DNA of 53,542 nt from Fonsecaea monophora (Eukaryota > Ascomycota > Eurotiomycetes > Chaetothyriales > Herpotrichiellaceae). Below the pieces are notes generated by a model. It saw nothing but the letters and a program-made list of their open reading frames with translations. It searched no databases and was not told the origin of the DNA. The stretch spans positions 1-53,542 of the forward strand of contig NW_019174090.1 of the NCBI RefSeq assembly GCF_001642475.1, written 5' to 3'. Positions 36,551-47,347 of this stretch are shown here, piece after piece. Made by a program: the position numbers and the translations under genes. Position 1 is the first letter of the stretch; every line of letters starts with the position of its first letter.

Positions 36551-37819
36551 ATGGCGGCCCCGGCCTCCAACTCTGCGCAGACATTCCGCGTTCTCGTCCT
36601 CCCCGGCGACCATGTCGGGCCTGAGATCATGGATGAAGCCTTGCGAGTTCTGGACACTGTCGAAATCGCCTCCCAGGGCCGGCTCAAGTTCGAATTCAAC
36701 CACCAGATATGCGGCGGATGCAGTATCGACAAGCACGGGACGCCTATTACGGATGAGGTGCTGAGGATTGCAAAGGAAGAGAGCGATGCCGTGTTGTTTG
36801 GGAGTGTGGGCGGACCTGAATGGTAAGTCTTATTCCCCTTTTAATGTCAGCTTTTCGTCGCTGGTTGCGTTTCATTGCTTGGAAACTGAACGCCTGATAA
36901 TGACATTCCGTAAAGGGGAACGGCCTGGCCAAACCCGGAATCCGGTCTCCTGCGTCTCCGCCAGCACCTCGACACTTTCGCCAATATTCGCCCCTGTACA
37001 TTCTACTCCCGCTCGTTGCTGTCACTATCCCCTCTGAAAACTTCTATCGCCGAGGGCACGAATTTCATCGTCTTGCGCGAGAACTGCAGCGGTGCCTACT
37101 TCGGTACCAAGGTCGAAGAAGCCGACTTTGCCAGTGACTCGTGGGCGTATCGACGGGACGAAGTCGAACGATGCGCACGGGTTGCTGCTGCCCTGGCTAC
37201 GACCATGGGCAAGGACGGCAAAGGCAACGGAGGGCCCGCGACCGTGTGGTCCAGCGACAAGGCCAACGTGCTTGCATCGGGCCGCCTGTGGCGCAAAGTC
37301 ACCTCGGAGGTCTTCGCCAAGGAGTTCCCTAACGTCGAGCTGAAGCACCAATTGGCCGACAGCTTGTCGATGCTGATGGTTCGCAACCCGAAGATGTTCA
37401 ACGGCATCATCCTCACGGACAACACCTTTGGCGACATGCTGTCTGATCAGGCCGGCGGCGTGGTCGGCACCCTGGGCGTCTTACCCAGTGCCAGTCTCTC
37501 TGGCATTCCAGACGGAAAGACTCGATGCAACGGCATCTACGAACCCGTGCACGGATCGGCGCCAGACATTGCTGGAAAGGGCATCGCGAACCCCGTTGCT
37601 CAAATCCTTTCGGCGGCCTTGATGTTGCGGTATTCGTTCAACCTCACCGCTGAAGCCGCGGCCATCGAAGCTGCAGTGGCCAAAGTTCTCGACAGCAAGG
37701 ACATTGGTGGCTTGGAGATCCGAAGCGGCGATCTGGGCGGAAAGGCAAAGACCAAGGAGATCGGTGATGCCGTGTGCAGGGTTCTCGAAGAGCTCCTGGT
37801 GAAGCCGCAGAGCTCGTAA
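36551..37819 (+). CDS. LEU2: 3-isopropylmalate dehydrogenase
   Basis: Third enzyme of leucine synthesis: NAD-dependent oxidative decarboxylation of 3-isopropylmalate to 2-oxoisocaproate, with Mg2+. Two exons, 36551-36822 and 36916-37819 (intron with TGGTAAGT donor), 391 aa. Seen: VLPGDHVGPEIMDEAL, FGSVGGPEW continuing across the intron to GTAWPNPESGLLRLR, RENCSGAYFG, LADSLSMLMVRNPKMF, TDNTFGDMLSDQAGGVVGTLG and YEPVHGSAPDIAGKGIANP, which together define IPMDH. The start at 36551 gives the usual N terminus, but ATG 36380 is in frame and adds 57 Arg/Ser-rich residues with few acids, which look like a mitochondrial presequence. Both forms may be made. Divergent to a membrane-protein gene. High confidence in function, low in which start is used. 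Confidence 0.95.
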
Positions 37820-38751
37820 TGGCCGATGCCATTGGAAGTCGTGATACCGCGAATTGGGGAATGGCGGCTGGGCAGACAACCACCATTTCGGACAAATGAA
37901 GGGCAACAACCAAAAGAAAACGGAGAAGGAGGTTGGAGAAAGAGAGTGTTTATACAACTTCAAAGATATTTCGCCTTGCGATGCTGGAGCTCAAAATTAG
38001 GGGGCCAAAAAAGAGTGATTGTCTGTCCATCTCGTGGCCAGCACAAGGCTGCTCCACCCACAGAAGCGACTCGAAGTGTTCCATGCGTTTATGCGTCGAA
38101 GAGTTCACTTACTTGGACGCTTTCTTAGAGGACATTAGACAAGACGATATACTTATTCTCACCACGCATGCCATGTAAGGAGCGTAAGATGTGCAGATAC
38201 CTCCAGCATATCAGCACGTACATGAGACTCTGCAGTGTAGCCTTGTCCGCACGTTGGAGTAACTAGGGGGGAGGTACTTCTGTCAAGGCATTTAGACAGC
38301 CTGGACGAACGAACCCATTCCCGAAACGGCACCTGTTTTTCAAAGCGTCAACATTAGCACCCACTAAACCGACCAGCCACTATCCCACAACATGGAGCTA
38401 ATGAGATTATCTATCGATGCCACTGACCAAAACCTGGCGCCATGGGTAGGTGGCCACGTAGTCAAGACTTTTCAAGAGTCCATTAGTCCGCCTTGTGTCG
38501 GGTCTAATGAGGTCCAATGCTGAACTAGTAGAACACTAGTTCAGGTTGAAGTCGTGGTATTCGTCCCTCCCTCCGGTAGGGTAGGTTGGGAAATAAGCAA
38601 GGAGTAGATACCGACATTGTGAATATGGTACATACCTTAAGGGATATCTATCCGGAGTACTTGATACTGTATATGCCGCATCAAGCGTGTACACTGTCGA
38701 CGTTGGGCCCAGACATCGACCCAAAGCCTTCGCACTCTTGGGATTTGCTAG
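37820..38751. other. Intergenic region downstream of LEU2
   Basis: 3' region of LEU2. Plus-strand frames such as 37826-38128 follow the LEU2 stop directly and show no domain. I see no gene until the fragment near 38752. Confidence 0.5.
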
Positions 38752-39033
38752 TCTTGCTGTGGAGGCAGCATCGAGGCGCCCAGGTTCAAATGCCTTTGCG
38801 GGAACAAGGGCAAGGACAAGGACTGGATCTCGTACCAAGATGAAGATTCCGTGGACTTCATCGATCGTTTTGAACGGGAGCTAATCGACACCGAGAAGAC
38901 GAATCTCACAGCTGACCTACCAGCAGCTCTGCATCATAAAATGACCGTTCGATCGAGAAGATCACAACAGCGAATAAAGAAACAGCAGCAGTCACTCGAT
39001 CAAGATCTTTCGGACGTGGACAAGAAAAAGTAG
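38752..39033 (+). other. Unassigned coding-like fragment, possible gene remnant
   Basis: A frame open from 38752 to the stop at 39033 reads FKCLCGNKGKDKDWISYQDE and then VDFIDRFERELIDTEKTN, followed by a Lys/Arg-rich C terminus. A CxC-Gly segment followed by an Asp-rich, Phe/Leu-amphipathic helix occurs at the C terminus of several fungal-specific proteins, so this may be a leftover of such a gene. No upstream exon, ATG or promoter is convincing. A further frame (39096-39398) reads like coding sequence in composition but joins to nothing. A degraded gene or a rapidly evolving small gene are both possible. Confidence 0.35.
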
Positions 39034-39438
39034 AACTGAAGCCGAGATCGAGCCGAGACTTAGCTGGCCACATATCATGAGCATGAGCAGAAGCAGTGCC
39101 AGGTAATGAGGGAGGCTGCCGTGCCATAGCTTTGGACTGGCAGCAGCGTGGTCATTGGGCGGACGAGATATGGCATCGAAGCGGATCAGAAAGACTGCTG
39201 GGACTGCAACCTCCGCAATTCTTCACTGAAGGCTCAGTAGAGTACCAGCAACGGAAAAACCATACAGAAGCGTTGATAAGAGCAGGGTATTTTGGGCATC
39301 TCCTTTCGTTGGTAGCGGACTATCTCGACATGACAACCCTGGCGTCTGTCGAGTTGTGTGTATCATTACTCATCACAGGTATGTGTCGTATTCGCTGATC
39401 AGCCATGAAAATATCTGCAATGCAACGCCATGCCAGCC
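39034..39438. other. Region between fragment and calcineurin B gene
   Basis: Contains a plus-strand frame (about 39096-39398) without domain, start context or supported splice partner, and the 3' untranslated region of the calcineurin B gene on the other strand. No gene is called. Confidence 0.45.
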
Positions 39439-40303
39439 TCAGAATTGATCTATCACCAAGTCAGTGTCCACAGTAACTTGCCCTCAAAGGTCTTCAAAAC
39501 TCACCCAGCGTCATGCTCATACTGACATCCGTGCTCTCAACCATTTGTGTGAACTCGGAAAAGCTGATCTTGCCGTCACCATCTTTATCCGCCTCCATGA
39601 TTGTCTTGTCCACAATCTGCTGCAGTTGTTGATCCTTCAGGTTCGAGCCAACCATCATCTTGAGCACAATGAACAACTCTCCATTGGAGATGTATCCGTC
39701 CCGGTCAATGTCGTAGACCTTGAAGGCAAACTTCAGCTTTTCTTCTTTGTTGCCCTTGGAGGAGAAGGCAGAAAGGCCAAGCACGAATTCTTGGAAGTCG
39801 ACGTCGCCGCCTCCATCTTCGTCGAAGATGGCTATCATTCTGGAGAGAGATTAGCTAGAACCACCCGGGAAGGAGGACAGGTCCCTATACCTTGTCGCTA
39901 AAGGGTTCGAGGACACTTGAGGTAGAGAAAGGAACTCTTCGCGTTCAATAGTGCCGCTATTGTCCTAGAGTGGCCCCATGTCAATTTCACCCAACAATAT
40001 ACACTGAAGATATCGATCTCACCTTATCCAGCTTCATGAACCGTTTTCGCAACCTGTCCACCTCATCGCGATCGACTATTGGAGAGGCAGTTGTTAGCAC
40101 GTGCTGGGTTATTCTCCCTCGTGCGAGAGCCCCACGACCGCTTTGCAATCTAATGGAGACTGCGACGTACAATTTGAGAAGGAGACAATATTGTCGAGGA
40201 TCTGAGAGCCAGTGACTTGCTGCCGTCTTCGAGCATCGTATAGAGCGGCATTGTTGGGTTCTGCAACGGTGGAGGCTTGGGCGCCGAATGCTGGCGTAGC
40301 CAT
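39439..40303 (-). CDS. CNB1: Calcineurin regulatory subunit B, atypical N terminus
   Basis: Ca2+-binding subunit of the calcineurin phosphatase (stress response, hyphal growth, azole tolerance in fungi). Six short pieces give five exons: 40303-40171, 40075-40023, 39964-39891, 39839-39505, 39449-39439, total 201 aa. Four EF hands are seen: DKDNSGTIEREEF, DEDGGGDVDFQEF, DIDRDGYISNGELF and DKDGDGKISFSEF. The last exon is just 11 nt and completes the normal end MTLDQF; without it the frame reads MTLGEF. Usual calcineurin B starts MGN and is N-myristoylated. Here the core (LDNIVSFSNFD) is preceded by about 35 residues starting MATPAFGAQ with no Gly2. Either the true start exon is missed, or this form is not myristoylated. 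Neighbour EPL1 lies 1.2 kb away, divergent. Confidence 0.9.
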
Positions 40304-41497
40304 GGAGGGCGATTGAGGGGTGTGACAATCGCAGTTGGAGTCGTAGGTGTTGTCGCGCTTGAGGGAGGAGGTAAGGGGTTCTGAGGGCTCTATCGGAGGA
40401 CTCGTCTAGGTGCGTGAAGGTCGAAAGTAGGAAATCGAGTTGAGAGTGTGAGAAGGCTAGTTTGAGAGCTGAAAAAGAGTCTCAAAATTACGGAGTGCCA
40501 GGCGAGTTTCAAAGATGTGATGCACATGGGGGCGGCTCTCGCTTCTCGAGGTACCTATTAAACGGTGCCCGATTCGCCCAATCGAGTGAAGCAGCTGAGA
40601 GTCACGTGCATGTTGACTTGAACGGGGTTAGCCCAGAGTGCCACAAGTGGCTTGAGATTAATGTGGCTGACTGCAGGGCAAATTTCTTTCCTTCCACAAC
40701 AGGTTGTGGTATGTTGACTACAGGTGAATTATGAGGTCTGTGAGTGAATGGACTTCAGCGAGGATGACGTTTAGGTAGTAGGTACTTGAAGTCTTAGAGT
40801 CACCCATCACGCATGACCTTACCTACATATGATGTAAGATATCTTATTGGGAGCGAGATAGAATGTGATATACGGGATATAATGTGCCTTCATCCCGTCC
40901 GGGGTGTTACAGTAGAAATGGGCGCTGAAGATGGTCGGTCACTGCCAGAATGAGCGCCCGAATAATTTGGCCAGTGTGGTGGTGCTTGGTGTTTGCTTGG
41001 TGGTGCTGTCATAGTACTGGGCCCGAGGCCCCCCTATGAATGCCCAAAGTTACTAGCTTCTAGGCTACCACCACCACTACCACCTGAACAACTTCCCGCA
41101 CCTTGACCCCCCCTTTCTCACTTCCCAACTGGTGGGTGTCCCGCAACTGGTGGCAGCGCAGCAGCAAAGCTGATCCCCCGTCACTCTGCCCTTGGAGTTT
41201 TCACCCTCTTTTTCCCACTGCTTCACCTCCAACTGCACCACCACAACTCCAGCACCCTGCCTGCCATCAAAAGTCATCCACCATCGTCGACCTAATTTTG
41301 TCCTTTTCATCATTTTGAAAACGGACTAATAGTCAGAGTGCATCAAATTACTAGTGATGCAAAATTGAGGAATTATCGACCCCGTTTTGCTACTTTTTCA
41401 CCGTGGTCGTTGACATTGTTGTGGTGCGTGTTGGCGGGTGTGGTTTCACTCCTCCCTCCATGAGGGAGTCACCACTCTGACTCTGAAAAAAATCCTC
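40304..41497. other. Divergent promoter region between CNB1 and EPL1
   Basis: Shared upstream region of the two genes, with CCA/CCT-rich stretches near 41060-41240 and pyrimidine-rich DNA close to the EPL1 start. No open frame with coding character. If calcineurin B has another first exon, it should be in 40304-40500; I did not find an ATG-Gly start with a good donor. Confidence 0.5.
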
Positions 41498-43365
41498 ATG
41501 TCCACCACCCGCGGCCGCGCCACCCGCCCAAAGAAACTCAACTCCAAGCAAAATGTCCAGATTTTCCGCGAGGATCAAGTTGATCCTCTTTCCGACTACG
41601 ATACCCAACGTGCTGCAATAGAAACCGGCGTTGAAAAAGCCGAGGAATCAGTATGTCTTCTCTCGTCCTCGTCACCTCTTCTTCCACCCGTTCTTCTTGT
41701 CGCTGTGTCCTCTTCTCCCTGGCTTAGTCATCACATCTTGGCACAACACTCACAGCTTTACAGGAATACCATCTTCAACAAGCCATCAAAGCATCTGAAA
41801 TCGCCAAAGCTGATGCCAAAATCAAAGATGCTTACATCCCAACTCCACCTACCATCGCCAGTGATGTCCAATATGACGTCCTCTACCCAAGAGGGTTTCA
41901 ACAACCCGCCACCTATATACGCTCCTCCGCCACAGTCGAAGACTGTGCAGGAGTCGCGTATTGCATGGATGAGGAAGACGAACTTGCCTTGAAATTGATC
42001 AACGGTAAATTGCCTGCTGGACAGGAGCCGTGCACCGAGGACCAGTTTGAAGTGGTCATGAATTTTTTCGAGGAAACCGCACAGGCAAAACAACCTTTTG
42101 CTGCCGTCGATAGTCCCCCCGTCTTACCTTTAGAAGAACTCGAGGAGCAAATCGATGATACCATCCCTCCTTTTGTCCGCAACCTTTCCAGGTTCATATA
42201 TGAGCACTGGAAATCACGGCGCTCGGCGACTGGTAATCGTCCATTAGCCCCTCGGCTCAAGTTCGAGACTGGTCAGGAGTCCGACGACAGCGATCCATAT
42301 GTATGCTTTAGACGGCGTGAACTGCGACAAATTCGGAAGACCAGAAATCGTGATGCGCAGAGTGCTGAGAAGCTGCGAAAACTCCGTATGGAGCTAGAGA
42401 CAGCGAGAAACATGCTGCTGATGGTCAAGCGAAGAGAGCAGCTTCGCAAAGAATCTCTTGAGGTCGACCAACTGGTCTTCGAGCAGCGGCAGGCACTCCG
42501 TGACACAAAGAGGAAATTGGGTATGAAAGGCGATGATGACCTCCTCATCAATCAAAAGGTAAAGCGACCCCGTTCGACAAGAATGGACTTAAACTCACCT
42601 CCTCTCCAGAAGCAAAAAATACCCCCAGGCATGACGCCCAATCAAGCCGCCCTCGCCCAGCAGCTCAGAATGCCCATGGCTTCTGGTCCTGGTCCCGAAC
42701 TGCGCACGCTGGAAGAAGTTGCCAATGCTCGGGAACGTGAAGTGCAAAAGGAGATTCAAACCAACGTTGAGAAACACATCAGATGGAACGAGGGTTTCGT
42801 CGACAAGACCATGGCACCTCTTACCCCTGAGCTTGAAGACGATTATCCTTCGCCTGGCGAACATTTCCGTGAGGCAATGGCTGCGACTGAATATTTGCCA
42901 ACACCGCCAGCTAGTATCTCGGATGAAGAGTCACAGGAATTGCCGAATGGGACCGACGTGGTGATGAAAGACGTATCCCGAGCATCAACACCTTTTCGAT
43001 ATGCCAGTCCCGCGGATGAAGATTCTGTCGGACATATGCCTTCCTTCAGACGGAGGATAGGTCGTGGCGGCCGCATCATAATTGATCGAAGGCTCCCTCG
43101 AGTGCGACGAGACTTCACGGCAGATGATTGGTCCAAAGACGATCGGTTCAAATTTGACTCGGACGACGACGATTTCTCTGACACCGATCCCACTGTACCT
43201 GACTTAACTTTTGCTCGCATGTCCCAGCGAGCGTATCTGATCGGCGCGAGCCGACCTACCGATGCACAATTAATAGCGGCAAGGAGATCACAGTCTGAGG
43301 CCGGAGGCCCAAGTCACTCCTCTCCAGCAGGACAGCATGCACAAGCCACACCTGCACCTTCTTGA
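41498..43365 (+). CDS. EPL1: Enhancer of polycomb-like protein, NuA4 subunit Epl1
   Basis: Scaffold of the NuA4/Piccolo histone acetyltransferase that links Esa1, Yng2 and Eaf6 and stimulates nucleosome acetylation in the nucleus. Exons 41498-41650 and 41764-43365 give 584 aa. The first reads MSTTRGRATRPKKL and joins, across the 113-nt intron, to EYHLQQAIKASEIAKADAK, then YIPTPPT, VLYPRGFQQPATYIRSS, VEDCAGVAYCMDEEDELAL and the EPcA core. Later come a coiled helical region (RRRELRQIRKTRNRDAQSAE) and a Ser/Thr/Pro-rich tail. A possible further intron at 42560-42610 (GTAAAG...CTCTCCAG, 51 nt, no stop) would remove 17 residues; I leave the frame intact. Start ATG 41498 fits the EPcA N terminus; ATG 41438 upstream is not family-like. 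Confidence 0.9.
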
Positions 43366-43775
43366 CATGTCATGATTATTTTGGATAACATCTTTTCCCT
43401 TCTCACTGTCTCAGAGAGTACAATTCACAAGACTCTCTTCTCAGCGTTCGGACGATTCCGGGCTGTTGTTGAGATCCCAGTGGCAACAGAATCGCCCTCG
43501 TTGGTGGAATTGTACAATGACGCATCAAGTTCCATGGGGCTCATGAGCTTCCTTGGCGGCGAGGTTGAGCCGACAGGGTCATCTGAAGGATGATAGAACT
43601 GTACATAGTACCGAGGCCAGCGCCTTCGCAGATGAAAATGATGATAACATCGTAAAATATGTTGTTTGGAAAACCGAGAGTCGTGCGTTGCTCAAGCCTA
43701 TCACTCCGATGGCATATTGTGGTCTTGAATCGCAGCCGGGTTGAGGCAGAATGCTTCGACTGCTGCTGTCGAGTT
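43366..43775. other. Convergent intergenic region between EPL1 and RKM4
   Basis: 3' regions of two converging genes. Short frames 43372-43831 overlap both and have no domain. Nothing else is seen. Confidence 0.5.
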
Positions 43776-45405
43776 TTAGCTGCGTGTTTTGCCTTTCCGC
43801 GCTGCTTTTTTGGGGTTTTTGTCCGAGTCATCGTTGATTTGCCGTTTGGCAGGCCTTGCCGTGATCTCTTGGTTCATTTGTGCAAGATGGGCTTGACACA
43901 ATCCAATGAGCCGGCGGAATATCTCCTTTTCTCCGACTCTGACTTGCAGCGCCATGGCGAATCGATGCTTGTTACAACCAGAAGGAATAAGTGTTGGGTC
44001 TGGTTCGGAACGAGCCAGCGCATCCAAAAGAGATCGGTCGGCATCCAGAGAAGTATCGTATTCTGCCAGCCTCTTTGTGAGAACAGACTGTAGTAGCGTA
44101 GCCTCGTTGATGGTGATGGGATCTTTGTGAGTCGTCTTGGCGGAGTCGAAACACATAGCGCGCAAAAGTAATTGTAGTGGTCCCGGTATGGCCTGCGCAA
44201 GCTCTTCTACCTCCGGTGGAGGTCTAGGTATGGCATAGCCATCATCGATACAACCAACTGATTCGAGTTGTTCCGCTCGTTCCAACCATGCCGCATACCT
44301 CGCGCAAGCTGTCGTGGAATCCTTCATGCAATGCTTCACGCAATGCTTCTTGCGTGCTTCTTCAAGAAGAAGGTCATGGGATATCTCGACAACATCATAT
44401 TGAGCATAATTGTCGGTGATGTAACCGTACATGCGGAGGAGATCTGAGCGTGGGAGCGGGCCATAGTCGTTGAAGATCTGTTCGTTGACTTTGATCCGCT
44501 TGGTAGATCTCATGATCAGGTAGTCATTTTCTTGAAAAAGTCGTGCCTGCATTCAAACGTAACAGTCAGTCATTAAACAAAGCAAACGGGTAAAATAAGA
44601 TTACACACGTTGTTTCTGTCAGCATCTGCGTTGAGCATGTCAGCGAAAGGCACCATCCCTTTGAGTGGCTCGTCGTCGTCGTCGTCGTCGTCGACCTCCA
44701 TTTCGTCCTCCGAACCATTGTTCGCATCATCTCTGTCATCATCCTTGTCAATGTCAAAAGCATAAGCCATAATAGAGCTTCCTGCCATATGAGCAAGTCT
44801 GATCAATTCTTTTGTGCGGTCTGCGTCACTGTGACCAGCAACAGGAAACAGATCAGGATGTGAGAGCATAACCGGCAACATTTCCTCTTTCCAAGACTCC
44901 TCAGCGTGGTCCTTCCTGATCTTATCAACCACAGCACTGGCTTGCAACGTTTTGAGCTCTGCATCGGTCCAGAACATGAGACTGTCGAACTTTGTAGGAA
45001 GGACTTGGAAATAGGCGTGCCATGGTGACTTTTCGTCTCGCAGGTATTCGTAGATCAAAGTGACAATCAACAGCACCCACTGCCCGGATTCGCTGAGAGG
45101 TTCGAGTACCGCAGGTGGAATGCTTGAGGTCGTGGCTGTGAGGACGAGAGACCGAGGAACAGCGAATAATTCCTCATCCTCCTCGATATCCTTGACAGCA
45201 ACTGGAGAGAGAAGTCAGTTGTTTGCTTTCAGACGAAAATTGGGCACATCAGACCAGCTCCCCTTCCCGCATTCTCGCTCCTCAGATCCTTGAGCTGGAC
45301 CTTGGGACTCAACCGAGTCCCTTCAGCGGCCGTGAACCATTCGACGAAGTGAGCAGTGGCCTGGTCGAAATCTAAGCGCCCAACTGGTTCTACAACGTCA
45401 ACCAT
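43776..45405 (-). CDS. RKM4: SET-domain protein lysine methyltransferase, Rkm4-like
   Basis: SETD6/Rkm4-type lysine methyltransferase. In yeast Rkm4 methylates ribosomal protein Rpl42. Exons 45405-45255, 45201-44609 and 44546-43776, 504 aa. SET features: GAGVAVKDIEEDEELFAVP (the GxG of N-SET, across intron 1), LMFWTDAELKTLQAS, the MVPFADMLNADADRNN signature split by intron 2 before ARLF, and FNDYGPLPRSDLLRMYGY with the final aromatic. The C-terminal Rubisco-LSMT-like domain continues to a Lys/Arg-rich tail. An acidic EDEMEVDDDDDDDEP loop lies just before the GMVPFAD motif, which is unusual. Starts with ATG 45405; the frame upstream begins at TTG. It shares an intergenic region with KAE1 in divergent order. 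Confidence 0.88.
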
Positions 45406-46061
45406 GGCTATCAAAGAATCAATGTAGTCAGAAACAAGAAAAACAGAGAATGAGAATCGAGGAATGGGTAGTAGTTGTGTGGGAAGAGTAAGTATAGTGG
45501 GATGAAGAATGACCGAGATCAGTTGGCAGCCAAGAACGGATCAATTTCATCATCTCCGATTGGCTGGAATGCCTGTCAGCCTCTGGCAGTGGCATAAATC
45601 GACTCCGCACTTGCCTCAATCCCTGTGATTCAGAGCCTTGAGGCGAACTTTTTTGACCACCAGATCATCAGTCGAGCATATCTGTGGTTCTTGTGTTGAA
45701 ATCTGCACCAGTAAAGCGCACGACGAATCGATCCTGGCCGAATCTTGTTCATATGATACCCTCCTGCTTTCCATTGACAATACCACGAAGGACTCCACCG
45801 ATATCCAGAATTGAGGCCTTCTTCGCGCTGGACCGGAACACATATTGATCATCCGCCGACTATACAAGTGGACTCTTAGATCTGAGAAACGTATAAAGGT
45901 TCCGTTTTTCTACCTAACTCACAGCCGTCCTGCCAACCTCTACTTAAACCCGGCGCCGGCATCTGTGCAGTCAACAAGAATTACCGCCACATTCAAGTCG
46001 GGTTTGAGTGGAGGCGTCCATTCGCAAGAGCGCCAGGGCAGCTCTGTCACATTTCATTAAC
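45406..46061. other. Divergent region between RKM4 and KAE1
   Basis: Shared upstream region. The KAE1 frame is open from 46008 but ATG 46062 is the first family-consistent start. An ORF at 45616-45867 on the minus strand has no domain. No promoter motif stands out. Confidence 0.5.
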
Positions 46062-47114
46062 ATGATCGCGCTCGGCCTAGAAGGCTCCGCCAATAAACTG
46101 GGCGTAGGAATAATCCTGCATTCCAAGGACAAGAGGCAGCCGGTGCAGATCCTGTCGAACATTCGGCATACCTATCATGCTCCTCCCGGCGCGGGTTTCC
46201 TGCCCAAAGACACAGCCTTGCACCATCGCAGTCACGTCGCGGCCCTGGTCTCCAGCGCTCTCCGTGAGGCGAACCTCACCCCCGCTGACATCGACTGTAT
46301 ATGCTACACCAAAGGGCCCGGCATGGGTGCGCCGTTGCAATCCGTCGCTCTGGCCGCGCGCACGTTATCTCTTCTCTGGGGAAAACCTCTGGTAGGTGTG
46401 AACCACTGCATTGGACACATAGAGATGGGCCGATCGATCACGGGCGCCACGAACCCGGTCGTCCTCTACGTCTCCGGCGGAAACACCCAGGTGATAGCAT
46501 ACACGTCGAATCGGTACCGCATATTTGGCGAAACGCTCGACATCGCGGTGGGGAATTGTCTGGACCGGTTCGCACGCACGTTAAACATCCCCAATGATCC
46601 GGCGCCCGGGTACAACATTGAGCAACTCGCCAAGTCTGGCAACACCCTGGTCGACTTGCCCTACGCGGTCAAGGGGATGGACTGTTCATTCTCCGGCATC
46701 CTAGCACGTGTCGACGAGTTAGCCACCCAGGTGAAGAACGGCACGTTGAAGGACCCGAATACAGGAAACTCAGTCTCACCAGAGGATCTCTGCTTCTCGC
46801 TGCAGGAGACTGTCTTTGCGATGCTCGTCGAAATCACCGAACGTGCCATGGCACATGTTGGCTCAAACCAGGTCCTCATAGTCGGAGGAGTCGGATGCAA
46901 TGAGCGTCTGCAGGAAATGATGGGCACCATGGCGAGGAGCAGAGGCGGCGACGTATATGCGACCGATGAGAGATTTTGTATCGATAACGGGATTATGATT
47001 GCGCATGCCGGATTACTCGCATATCAGACCGGATTCACGACGACGGTCGAGGATAGTACATGCACGCAACGATTCCGAACCGATGATGTGTTTGTTGCAT
47101 GGAGGGATGAATGA
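46062..47114 (+). CDS. KAE1: tRNA threonylcarbamoyladenosine synthase subunit Kae1/OSGEP
   Basis: Catalytic subunit of the cytosolic KEOPS complex that makes t6A at position 37 of ANN-decoding tRNAs. Single exon, 350 aa, ATG 46062, the expected length. Seen: start MIALGLEGSANKLGVGI, GFLPKDTALHHRSH, the metal-binding HCIGH (His115, His119), YVSGGNTQVIAY, GETLDIAVGNCLDRFAR, VGGVGCNERLQEM and Asp308 in IDNGIMIAHAG. The ASKHA fold and the Fe/Zn site look complete. It has no targeting peptide, which separates it from the mitochondrial Qri7 paralogue. It runs toward the AMPK beta gene and ends 233 bases from it (convergent). Confidence 0.96.
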   Translation: MIALGLEGSANKLGVGIILHSKDKRQPVQILSNIRHTYHAPPGAGFLPKDTALHHRSHVAALVSSALREANLTPADIDCICYTKGPGMGAPLQSVALAARTLSLLWGKPLVGVNHCIGHIEMGRSITGATNPVVLYVSGGNTQVIAYTSNRYRIFGETLDIAVGNCLDRFARTLNIPNDPAPGYNIEQLAKSGNTLVDLPYAVKGMDCSFSGILARVDELATQVKNGTLKDPNTGNSVSPEDLCFSLQETVFAMLVEITERAMAHVGSNQVLIVGGVGCNERLQEMMGTMARSRGGDVYATDERFCIDNGIMIAHAGLLAYQTGFTTTVEDSTCTQRFRTDDVFVAWRDE

Positions 47115-47347
47115 GTCTTTTCATCAACTCGAATGAACCCAAACGACTCTATATTGTGATGACTCTGACATGTCTTCAGAGTGGAGAAAGGCTGTGTGAT
47201 ATCTGCTCTGTCACACAAACTCCATGCGAGCACCACCCTGTTACACACTCCCAACTAGTGTTTATGAATTTATCAAACGCTCAGCAATGTTTTGAAACCG
47301 ACCCATATCCATCAAGTCATCAAGAAAAGAAGTCCCGCGACGATTCG

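Noticed and set aside
38782..38793. B-box-like GGTTCAAATGCC suggesting a tRNA
   Set aside because: No cloverleaf arms, A box or acceptor pairing around it.
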